A stretch of 64,000 nt of DNA from Gilichinskyi gelida. GTDB taxonomy: Bacteria; Acidobacteriota; Thermoanaerobaculia; Gp7-AA8. The stretch spans positions 1 through 64,000 of the forward strand of contig JBBPII010000012.1 of the NCBI GenBank assembly GCA_038040385.1. The letters are read 5' to 3'. Both the position numbers and the translations under genes were made by a program. The notes beneath the pieces were generated by a model. The model ran no database searches and was not told the DNA's origin. It was given only the letters and a program-made list of their open reading frames with translations. Shown piece after piece: positions 15,208 to 22,160 of this stretch (positions are counted from its first letter, which is position 1; each line of letters opens with the position of its first letter).

Positions 15208-16207
15208 CTCCCTCGGCCGTCCGCTCCGCGACCTGCGGATATCGGTTACAGACCGATGTAACTTTCGCTGCACGTACTGCATGCCGAAAGAGATCTTCGG
15301 GCCGGCGTGGGACGGCTACCTGCCGCGTGCCGCGCTGCTCACCTTCGAGGAGATCGCCCGCGTGGCGCGCCTGTTCGTGCGGGAGGGGGCGGAGAAGATC
15401 CGCCTCACCGGCGGCGAGCCGCTTCTGCGGCGCGACCTGGAGCGGCTGGTGGAGATGCTCGCCCGCATCCGCGGGGTGCAGGATCTTGCACTCACCACCA
15501 ACGGCTCGCTCCTCACGCGTGACAAGGCGCGCGTGCTGCGCGACGCCGGCCTGACGCGCGTCACCGTCAGCCTCGACTCGCTCGACGACGCGACGTTCCG
15601 GCGCATGAACGACGTCGACTTCCCCGTCGCCACCGTCCTGGAGGCCATCGATGCGGCGGCCGAGGCGGGGCTGGCGCCGGTGAAGATCGACGTCGTGGTG
15701 CAGCGCGGCGTCAACGACGGCGGCATCATCGACCTGCTGCGCCGCTTCCGCGGCAGCGGCCACATCGTCCGTTTCATCGAGTACATGGACGTCGGCAACA
15801 CCAACGGCTGGCGCGTCGAGGACGTCGTCTCCGGCCGGGAGATCATCGAGACCATCGCGCGCGAGTGGCCGATCGAACCGCTGCAGGCGAACTACTTCGG
15901 CGAGGTCGCGGAGCGCTGGCGCTTCGCCGACGGCTCCGCCGAATTCGGCGTGGTCACCTCGGTCACCCAGCCGTTCTGCGGAAGCTGCACGCGCGCGCGC
16001 CTCTCAGCCGACGGCAAGCTCTATCTCTGCCTCTTCGCCGGCGACGGCCACGATCTCCGCACGCTGATCCGCGGCGGCGCCGACGACGACGCGATCGCCG
16101 GCGTCATCGCCGGCCACTGGCGCGCCCGCGACGACCGCTACTCCGAGATCCGCTTCGAGAACGACGCGACGATGCGGAAGGTGGAGATGTCGCACATCGG
16201 TGGATAG
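15188..16207 (+). CDS. moaA: GTP 3',8-cyclase MoaA
   Basis: A 339-residue radical SAM enzyme that starts molybdenum cofactor synthesis from GTP. The N-terminal cluster motif is CNFRCTYC (about 23-30), followed by KIRLTGGEPLLRRDL. The C-terminal cluster uses FCGSCTRARLSADGKLYLCLF, and the protein ends with the functionally needed Gly-Gly. The start may be the ATG at 15188 or the one at 15197; both overlap the end of the esterase gene. No other moa/mog genes are in the window. Confidence 0.95.
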   Translation: MSAMAVDSLGRPLRDLRISVTDRCNFRCTYCMPKEIFGPAWDGYLPRAALLTFEEIARVARLFVREGAEKIRLTGGEPLLRRDLERLVEMLARIRGVQDLALTTNGSLLTRDKARVLRDAGLTRVTVSLDSLDDATFRRMNDVDFPVATVLEAIDAAAEAGLAPVKIDVVVQRGVNDGGIIDLLRRFRGSGHIVRFIEYMDVGNTNGWRVEDVVSGREIIETIAREWPIEPLQANYFGEVAERWRFADGSAEFGVVTSVTQPFCGSCTRARLSADGKLYLCLFAGDGHDLRTLIRGGADDDAIAGVIAGHWRARDDRYSEIRFENDATMRKVEMSHIGG

Positions 16208-16247
16208 TTGTCAGTTGTCAGTTGTCAGAGAACCGATAACCGACAAC
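16205..16247. repeat. GTTGTCA tandem/inverted repeat
   Basis: Three AGTTGTC units are followed by inverted ACCGATAACCGACAAC, directly after the moaA stop. It is a degenerate relative of the GTTGCC block at 9655-9708. Confidence 0.7.
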
Positions 16248-16421
16248 CTACTCCCGCCCCCCGTTGTACTTTTCTTTCGAGGAGCTGGGCACTGTCGACA
16301 GCGCAACCGCGTTGCGGTTGGGAAGATTCGACTTCGGTCCGAACGGCTGCAGGCGGCCGGTGTAGGTCCGCTGGCGCATGGCCAGGCCTTCCTTGATCTG
16401 CTGAATCTGACTCTTCTTCAT
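16248..16421 (-). CDS. Possible small protein, unknown
   Basis: A 57-residue frame beginning MKKSQIQQIKEGLAMRQRTYTGRLQ and ending with a Ser/Lys-rich tail. It lies opposite to its neighbours between moaA and the membrane glycosyltransferase-like gene. The composition (basic, few hydrophobics, no low-complexity GC bias) looks protein-like. There is no strong ribosome binding site, and its 5' side is a palindromic repeat. I recognise no family, so this call is tentative. Confidence 0.35.
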   Translation of the reverse strand: MKKSQIQQIKEGLAMRQRTYTGRLQPFGPKSNLPNRNAVALSTVPSSSKEKYNGGRE

Positions 16422-16427
16422 GCGTTC

Positions 16428-16470
16428 CCTCACCCCTAACCCCTCTCCCTCAGGGGTTACGGGTGAGGGT
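16428..16470. repeat. Short palindromic repeat (CCCTCACCC family)
   Basis: CCCTCACCCCTAACCCCT is paired with AGGGGTTACGGGTGAGGG around CTCCCTC, giving a single hairpin. Same family as 10846-10949. Confidence 0.8.
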
Positions 16471-16503
16471 TGCGACAGTCGGGCCATTCTAGAATCGCGG
16501 CAG

Positions 16504-17619
16504 ATGCTGATACCGAGCCGCCGCTGGCCGTTGATCGCGGCGATCGTCGTCCTGATCGTTCACGGCGCCGCCGTGCTGACGCTCGGAATCGTCGTGCCGC
16601 CGGACAGCGTCAAGTTCTCGCGATGGGCGGACATGCTGATCGCCAACCGGTTCAACGTCGCGGCCACGGCCGACGCCGCAGACGCGCGCAACCTGCCGGC
16701 AGGGATGTACATGTTCTTCGTAACGCTCGTGGCGCTTGCGAAGCTCGTCGCGGGCGCGAAGTGGGCCATGGTTCTCGTCGCGGTGAATCTGATCTTCGAC
16801 GCCGTGACGGCGGCGATCCTCGTCCGGCTCGTCATCCTGGCGACGCGTTCCGTCGCCGCGGTGTTGCTGGCGATCGCCACCTGGCTGGTGTGCTTCGACC
16901 TCGTGACCTGGGTGCGCATGCCGCTGACCGACGTCCCGTTCCTGCTGACGAGCTTCGCGGCCTTCGCGTCGCTGGCCGTACCGAAGAAACGGCTGGTGCT
17001 CGCGGCGCTGCTTTCCGTGACGGCGTTGCTGCTCCGGCCAGTGGGCTTTCTCTGGCTGATTCTGCTGGCGGTCGTCTATCTGGTCGTGTCCGGCCGGGTC
17101 AGCCGGCGCAGGGTCATTACCGTCGGACTGCTCGTCGCTGCCTTGACGTTCGCCGGCCACACGCTGTTGGTCCGTTATCCCGAGCGCTGGCCGATCGCGG
17201 CGTTCGCGCGCAGCGTGCGGTGGGACGCACGCGCGTATCAGCGCGGCGACGTCGTCTTTCAGCGCGCGGAGACATCGCACCGGCCGCCTTCGACCATCGT
17301 CGATTACGCGGCGATCACCGCCGACCGCTTCGTTCACTTCTTCGCCTTCACCGCCGCGTCGTTCAGCCGTAGCCACAAACTGACGAATGCCGCGTATTAC
17401 GTCCCGTTGTATCTACTGGCGATCGTCGCCGCCGTTCGCCGCCGTGACGACGTCACGATCCTCTGCGCGGTCATCGTGCTGGCGGTGGCGTTCTGGCACT
17501 CGCTGGTCATCGTCGATTACGACTGGCGATACCGGCTTCCGGTCCTGCCTCACCTCATCTTCATGGCAGCCTGCGCCATACCGTCGACGAAGAGCCGCTT
17601 GCCGCCTTGCGACGGGTGA
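16504..17619 (+). CDS. Multi-pass membrane protein, glycosyltransferase (GT-C/PMT)-like
   Basis: A 371-residue protein with about nine to ten membrane spans, beginning RWPLIAAIVVLIVHGAAVLTLGI. A first periplasmic loop carries VPPDSVKFSRWADMLIANRF. Later come LLRPVGFLWLILLAVVYLVV and a C-terminal IVDYDWRYRLPVLPHLIFMAAC. The first-loop acidic residue followed by many helices, with a late DWRYRLPVLP loop, is the pattern of lipid-linked-sugar glycosyltransferases of the PMT/ArnT clan. No signature is decisive. The ATG at 16504 starts at the first span. The 3' end overlaps the convergent uracil-DNA glycosylase-like gene by 70 bases. Confidence 0.7.
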   Translation: MLIPSRRWPLIAAIVVLIVHGAAVLTLGIVVPPDSVKFSRWADMLIANRFNVAATADAADARNLPAGMYMFFVTLVALAKLVAGAKWAMVLVAVNLIFDAVTAAILVRLVILATRSVAAVLLAIATWLVCFDLVTWVRMPLTDVPFLLTSFAAFASLAVPKKRLVLAALLSVTALLLRPVGFLWLILLAVVYLVVSGRVSRRRVITVGLLVAALTFAGHTLLVRYPERWPIAAFARSVRWDARAYQRGDVVFQRAETSHRPPSTIVDYAAITADRFVHFFAFTAASFSRSHKLTNAAYYVPLYLLAIVAAVRRRDDVTILCAVIVLAVAFWHSLVIVDYDWRYRLPVLPHLIFMAACAIPSTKSRLPPCDG

Positions 17620-18188
17620 CGGACCTTGGTGTGCTCCACACCGAGGGATGCGAGCGTGCGCGAGGCTTGATTGCCGATGGCCACCACGCATTCGATAGGG
17701 AAGAGCCGCAGCAGCCGGCTGACGAAGCGCTCGCCGATCGCCAGCTCGCCGGCGGCGGGCATCCGGTTGGAGTGCGGATTGCCGGCGATGAACGGATGGA
17801 AGGGGAACGCGTTCCAGAGCAGCGGCAAGGGATCGAGCTTGCGAATCGTCGCCCACACCATCGTGGCACTCGCTTCGGTCGACACGCGCGTCAACGGATC
17901 GGCTTTGACGTAGCCGCGATCGGCGCCGAGGACGCGGCCGCCGTCGGCGAGATCGACGCCGCCGAGCATGACCGACTCGCTCACGAACGGGATGCCGGTG
18001 AGCCGCCCGCCGCGATAGCTCACCGCCTCGCCGACGAGCAGCAGCCGCGGCGCGATGGCCTCGAGCTCCTCGAGGTACAGACGAAGATTGCGGCGGCGGA
18101 CGGCGCTCTCGCGGTACTGGTTCACGGCGCGGTCGGAGAGCTCCACGCGCGCGAGGTCGCCGATGAAGCGGTCGAAGCGGCGCGGCAT
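17550..18188 (-). CDS. Uracil-DNA glycosylase family protein
   Basis: A 212-residue protein. APRLLLVGEAVSYRGGRLTGIPF occupies the position of the uracil-binding GEAPG/GxxP motif of the UDG fold. LWNAFPFHP matches the N-AFPFHP motif of the UDG-like family, and HPSQGGKR matches the late HPS motif. It would excise damaged bases from DNA, although the first motif is changed from the classic types, so substrate range is open. I use the ATG at 18188 (MPRRFDRFIGDL). It is divergent from the zinc-ribbon gene run and overlaps the convergent membrane gene at its 3' end. Confidence 0.75.
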   Translation of the reverse strand: MPRRFDRFIGDLARVELSDRAVNQYRESAVRRRNLRLYLEELEAIAPRLLLVGEAVSYRGGRLTGIPFVSESVMLGGVDLADGGRVLGADRGYVKADPLTRVSTEASATMVWATIRKLDPLPLLWNAFPFHPFIAGNPHSNRMPAAGELAIGERFVSRLLRLFPIECVVAIGNQASRTLASLGVEHTKVRHPSQGGKRLFVDGMAQAAMKMR

Positions 18189-18220
18189 GGACGCGCATCG
18201 TACAATCGGTGAACGTCCAG

Positions 18221-18685
18221 ATGGCCGATCCACTCGCCACGGTCGCCACGTACTGGCAACTGGAGGCCTTCGCCGCCGCCCGCAGCGCTCTCGCCGCGGC
18301 GGACATCGAGACCTTCGCCGACGACGAGAACGTCATCAGCATCAACTGGTTGAACGCGAACGCCGTTCACGGCATCAAGCTGCGCGTCGCGGTGGAGGAC
18401 GTCGAGCGAGCGAACGAAGTCCTCGCCGGCGCGAGCGACGTCGGCGAGCCCGAGGCGTGGACGGAGCCCGCCGCGGCGACCGGATGCCCCGAGTGCGGAC
18501 GACTCGATTCCGTCGAGCGCTCGCAGCTGCGGCAGCACGTGTTCGTGCTCGGCGCCGCGGCGACCGGCGCGGTCGTCGCCGGGACGAACCACATGCTGAT
18601 CGCCTTTCCGATGCTCGCCGCCACCGTCCTGGCCATGCTGGCCGTCTCGCGCTGGCGCTGCACCGAATGCGGAGCGCGATGGTGA
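18221..18685 (+). CDS. DUF2007-domain membrane protein with split zinc ribbon
   Basis: A 154-residue protein. Residues 1-68 match DUF2007 ('putative signal transducing protein'): VATYWQLEAFAAARSALAAADI, then a LRVAVEDVERANEVL strand-helix. A CPEC knuckle follows, then a membrane hairpin (about 105-140), then WRCTECGARW at the C-terminus. The two CxxC halves of one zinc ribbon thus lie on either side of the hairpin, both on the cytoplasmic side if the hairpin has two spans. The ATG at 18221 is preferred over a GTG 12 bases upstream. It overlaps the next gene by 7 bases. Confidence 0.75.
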   Translation: MADPLATVATYWQLEAFAAARSALAAADIETFADDENVISINWLNANAVHGIKLRVAVEDVERANEVLAGASDVGEPEAWTEPAAATGCPECGRLDSVERSQLRQHVFVLGAAATGAVVAGTNHMLIAFPMLAATVLAMLAVSRWRCTECGARW

Positions 18686-18876
18686 ACTGCGGCCTCTGCG
18701 GCTCCGAGGAGGTCTATCGCGGCCTCGACCGGCGGCGGCGGTTCTGGCTGTGGTATCTGCTCCTGATGTTCTCCTCGGTGCTCGTTACGCTGGCGATCTT
18801 CGCGGTGATCGCCATCATCGTCATCCCGTTCACCGGCGAGCGGGTGTGCGCGAATTGTGGCGTCGTTCTGACCTGA
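18679..18876 (+). CDS. Very small membrane protein with split zinc ribbon
   Basis: A 65-residue protein. CGLC near the N-terminus, a long hydrophobic hairpin (WLWYLLLMFSSVLVTLAIF and following), and CANC near the C-terminus. It has the same plan as its two neighbours but no DUF2007 domain. The start overlaps the previous stop, and the next gene begins two bases after its stop, so it is almost surely translated with them. Unknown function. Confidence 0.7.
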   Translation: MVNCGLCGSEEVYRGLDRRRRFWLWYLLLMFSSVLVTLAIFAVIAIIVIPFTGERVCANCGVVLT

Positions 18877-18878
18877 TC

Positions 18879-19292
18879 ATGACCGGCCGCCTCATCCCTC
18901 TCAGCACGTACGGCAACGTCGTCGACGCCAGGCTGGCGAAGAGCGCGCTGGAGGCGGCGGGCATCCGCGCGGAGATCGACGCCGCGAACACTCTCGCGGT
19001 CGACGAGTCGGACGCCGAGGCGGCGGAGCACATCGTCAACGCCATGCTGGGGATCGCGCACGCGGAGCGCGTCGAGCGTCCGGTGCCGGAAGACCGCTGC
19101 GAGAGCTGCAGCTCGCCGGACGTCGAGCGGCGCAAGAAGCTGCCGGCGTTCGGGCTCTTCGTGGCGCTGACGTTCGGCATCGGCGCGGCGATCGACAACA
19201 CCCTCGCCGCGTTCTACGTCTGTGTCGCGGGCATCGTCTTCTTTCTCGCCGCCGGCGCGTGGCGGTGCCGGCAGTGCGGGCACATCTGGTGA
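18879..19292 (+). CDS. DUF2007-like membrane protein with split zinc ribbon (second copy)
   Basis: A 137-residue protein. The N-terminus LSTYGNVVDARLAKSALEAAGIRAEID is DUF2007-like but shortened; AVDESDAEAAEHIVNAML closes it without the usual middle strand. CESC, a membrane hairpin (AFGLFVALTFGIGAAIDNTLAAFYVCVAG region) and WRCRQCGHIW follow. It is a paralogue of 18221-18685. Its stop overlaps the GTG start of the CPBP protease gene. Confidence 0.75.
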   Translation: MTGRLIPLSTYGNVVDARLAKSALEAAGIRAEIDAANTLAVDESDAEAAEHIVNAMLGIAHAERVERPVPEDRCESCSSPDVERRKKLPAFGLFVALTFGIGAAIDNTLAAFYVCVAGIVFFLAAGAWRCRQCGHIW

Positions 19293-19948
19293 TCGACCCG
19301 GTCGGCATCCTCTTCCTGCTGATCGTCTGCGCGGGCGTGCCGTACCTGGCGTGGAAGTCGCGGAAACAACTCGGCGACGGGCCCCTGCCGATGCCGCGGC
19401 GGCTCTTCTACGTCCAGACCATCTTCGTGCAGCTCTTCCTCTTAATCCTCGCGATCGCAGCGGCGTGGCGCAACGACATCGACCTCCTCACAACGCCCGC
19501 GCGCCCGCTCGTGGCGTGGGGTCTCGCCGCGCTCTTCTTGATCGTGCTGCTGGCGGTGATGCGATGGCGCTGGCCGCATCGCGACCCGGCCTCGAAGGCC
19601 CGGCTCTATCGCATGCTCCCGCGCGACCGCCGCGAGCTCGGCCCGTACTACGCCGTCTGCGTCGCCGCCGGGATCTGCGAGGAGGTCGTCTACCGCGGCG
19701 CGGCTGCCGCGCTGCTGGCGCGCATCACTGGGAGCATGATCGCGGCGGTCCTCATCGCCTCGGTCGTCTTCGCCCTGGCGCACGTCATCCAGGGCTGGCA
19801 GAGCGCGGCCGTCATCTTCCTCATCGCCCTCGGCGCGCACGCGCTGGTGATCGTCGGCCATTCGCTCTTTCCGGTCATGGCCGCGCACGCGCTGTACGAC
19901 GCCATCGCCGGAACGCTGATGCCGCGATGGTACGAGCGTGAGACCTGA
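19289..19948 (+). CDS. CPBP-family intramembrane metalloprotease
   Basis: A 219-residue protein with about six membrane spans. CPBP (CAAX protease/bacteriocin-processing) motifs are present: GICEEVVYRGAAAALL with the EExxxR box, FALAHVIQGW with the His, and SLFPVMAAHALYDAIAGTL with the late HxxxD. It would cleave a protein within the membrane. The GTG at 19289 overlaps the previous stop (GTGA), so it is coupled to the zinc-ribbon genes and may process or be controlled by them. That link is inference. Confidence 0.85.
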   Translation: MIDPVGILFLLIVCAGVPYLAWKSRKQLGDGPLPMPRRLFYVQTIFVQLFLLILAIAAAWRNDIDLLTTPARPLVAWGLAALFLIVLLAVMRWRWPHRDPASKARLYRMLPRDRRELGPYYAVCVAAGICEEVVYRGAAAALLARITGSMIAAVLIASVVFALAHVIQGWQSAAVIFLIALGAHALVIVGHSLFPVMAAHALYDAIAGTLMPRWYERET

Positions 19949-20052
19949 GTGGAACGCCGGCGTCCCCGCCGGCTGGCTGGGCGCCGTCCCGGCGCCCCAC
20001 GGACGGCGGCGGGGACGCCGCCGGGCCAGCCGCCGAGGACGGCGGCGCTCCA
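19949..20052. repeat. GC-rich palindromic repeat (GGAACGCCGGCGTCC...GGCGGCGCTCC)
   Basis: GGAACGCCGGCGTCCCCGCC is paired with GGCGGCGGGGACGCC-type segments and GGCGGCGCTCCAGG across a GGCGCCGTCCC GGCGCC centre. It lies between the protease stop and the riboswitch and may also act in transcription termination. Confidence 0.7.
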
Positions 20053-20084
20053 GGTAGCAGTCGGATACAATCCCCGTTCTCGCA

Positions 20085-20250
20085 GTTCTTTCACAACCGA
20101 CTCTGATGCGGTGAACGGGAAGCCGGTGCAATACCGGCGCGGCCCCCGCCACTGTGACCGGCGACAACGCGCGCCAACGACGCCACTGCGGAACAACGTG
20201 GGAAGGCGGTGCGCGAAGAACGACCCGGAAGCCAGGAGACCGGCCGTCTC
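20085..20250 (+). promoter_or_regulatory. Cobalamin (adenosylcobalamin-type) riboswitch
   Basis: The conserved core is present in order: GGTGAACGGGAAGCCGGTGCAATACCGGCGC (20111 onward), CCCCCGCCACTGTGACC (20143-20159), and the B12 box GAAGCCAGGAGACCGGCC (20228-20245). The block lies 42-207 bases before the start of a BtuB-like receptor gene. Cobalamin binding is expected to switch the downstream gene off. The expression platform probably lies in the 40 bases before the ATG. Confidence 0.95.
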
Positions 20251-20291
20251 AGAGAAACAACCATTGGCCTCTTCGGAGGGAAGGAGTCGCC

Positions 20292-22127
20292 ATGAAGAAG
20301 TTTCTCGCCGTTTTTCTTTTCGCTTTTCCGCTGTTCGCTCAACAAAAAATTCCTACAAAAGTAACCGACCAGATCGTGGTCACCGCATCCGAGTTGCCGG
20401 AGACCGTCGAGTCGACGCCCGCCTCGGTCACCGTCATCACCAAAGAGGACATCGACAAGCGCGCCGCGCGCGACGTCGCCGATCTCCTCCGCGAAGTGCC
20501 CGGCCTCTTTCTCGCGCGCAGCGGCTCGCCCGGCAAAGCCACCTCGCTCTTCACCCGCGGCGCGGCGTCCACGCAGACGCTGGTGCTGTGGAACGGGATC
20601 GAGATCAACAACCCGTACTTCTCCGGCTACGACTGGGGGCGCTTCTCCACCGCCGGCATCGAGCAGATCGAGATCGTGCGCGGGCCGTTCTCGGCGCTGT
20701 ACGGCTCGGAGGCCATGGCGGGGGTGATCAACATCCTCACCGCGCCGCGGGCGAGCGGCTGGCGCGCGGAGGTCGAGAGCGGCGCGCACGGCCTCCGCAA
20801 CGCGGGCGTCGGCGGCACGTACGCGTCGGAAGCGGTGCAACTGAGCGGTGCTTACGAGCACCGTGAGGACGACGGCTTCGCCCCCAACGACGACTTCCGC
20901 CAGAACAGCGCCAACGCGATGGTGCGTTGGTCGCCGGCGAAGAGCTTCTCGATCGGCGCCGCCGTGCGCCACACCTCCTTCGACCTCGGCGTTCCCTTCA
21001 ATACCAACGCCGCTGGGTCAGCGATCGTCCCCAGCCCCGACCGGCGGCAGGACGGGACGGAGACGCAAGTCGCCATTCCACTGGTGCTGACCCTCGGGCG
21101 CGTGTCGTTCGAAGCGAGCGTGTCCGAGGCGCGGCGGCGCGAGAACTTCAGCGACCCGCAGGACCCATTCGGCCTAACCGCGACGAACACCGACTCGACC
21201 TCGCGCCGCGCGCGGTTGCTGGTGCGGGCCAAGACGGCGCTCGGCACCATCGTCGCCGGCGGCGAGATCGAGCGCGCCGAGGTCGACGACGTCACCAACT
21301 TCGGCCCCAACTTCGAGAACCGGCGGCGCCGCGACCGCTCGCTGGTCTTCGAGGACCGCTACACGCACGCGATGGCGGGCGGCGCGCGGCTGGAGCTGAG
21401 CGTCGGCGTGCGCCGCGACGACTTCGACGAATTCGGCACCGAGACCTCTCCGCGCATCGCCGCGGCGTTCGTCACCGGCGGCACCAAGTGGCGCGCCGCG
21501 TTCGGCCGCGGCTTCCGCGCCCCGTCGCTCGGCGAGCTGTACTACCCGTTCTTCGGCAACCCGAACGTGAAGGCGGAGCGCAATCGCAGCATCGAGGTCG
21601 GCTGGGATACCGCCTTGGGCCGCGACGGCATCTTCTCGGCGACGTACTTCAACAGCCGCGACCGCGACCTCATCACCTTCAGCCCGGTCACCTTCGTGAC
21701 GGAGAACATCGGGCGAGTGAAGAGCGACGGCGTGGAGCTGGGCCTCGAGCAGCACATCACCCCGGCGCTCTACACGGCCGTCAGCTACACCTACCTTCAC
21801 CGGAACGAGGATGAGTCGACCGGACAGCGCCTCTTCCGCCGGCCGAAGCATTCCGGCTCGATCTTCCTCGGCTATCGCGCGGGCGCCGTCGACACCAACA
21901 TCGTCGTCCAGCGCATCGGCGTCCGCGACGACCAATTGCCGGTGTTCCCGTACTCGCGGGTGGCGAATCCCGGATACACGACCATCGACGCCAATATCCA
22001 GCATCGCGGCGAGCGCTTCACGCCGTTCGTGAAGGTCGAGAACCTGCGCGACGCTCGCTACGAAGAGGTGCGCGGCTACGCCGCGCCGCGTAGGCGGTTC
22101 ATCGTCGGGCTGCGATTAGGGTCCTAG
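20292..22127 (+). CDS. btuB: TonB-dependent outer-membrane receptor, BtuB-like (cobalamin uptake)
   Basis: A 611-residue outer-membrane barrel. It has a signal peptide (MKKFLAVFLFAFPLFA), a TonB-box-like DQIVVTAS, and a plug domain at about 45-150 (PASVTVITKEDIDKRAARDVADLLREVPG, GPFSALYGSEAMAGVINI). The barrel ends with an aromatic-poor RRFIVGLRLGS strand. The length equals that of BtuB. The upstream cobalamin riboswitch makes vitamin B12 or a related corrinoid the likely ligand. The ATG follows GGAAGGAG. No btuC/D/F gene is nearby. Confidence 0.9.
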   Translation: MKKFLAVFLFAFPLFAQQKIPTKVTDQIVVTASELPETVESTPASVTVITKEDIDKRAARDVADLLREVPGLFLARSGSPGKATSLFTRGAASTQTLVLWNGIEINNPYFSGYDWGRFSTAGIEQIEIVRGPFSALYGSEAMAGVINILTAPRASGWRAEVESGAHGLRNAGVGGTYASEAVQLSGAYEHREDDGFAPNDDFRQNSANAMVRWSPAKSFSIGAAVRHTSFDLGVPFNTNAAGSAIVPSPDRRQDGTETQVAIPLVLTLGRVSFEASVSEARRRENFSDPQDPFGLTATNTDSTSRRARLLVRAKTALGTIVAGGEIERAEVDDVTNFGPNFENRRRRDRSLVFEDRYTHAMAGGARLELSVGVRRDDFDEFGTETSPRIAAAFVTGGTKWRAAFGRGFRAPSLGELYYPFFGNPNVKAERNRSIEVGWDTALGRDGIFSATYFNSRDRDLITFSPVTFVTENIGRVKSDGVELGLEQHITPALYTAVSYTYLHRNEDESTGQRLFRRPKHSGSIFLGYRAGAVDTNIVVQRIGVRDDQLPVFPYSRVANPGYTTIDANIQHRGERFTPFVKVENLRDARYEEVRGYAAPRRRFIVGLRLGS

Positions 22128-22160
22128 CAGGTACGCACTTCGCAGCTTCATGTAGGACAC

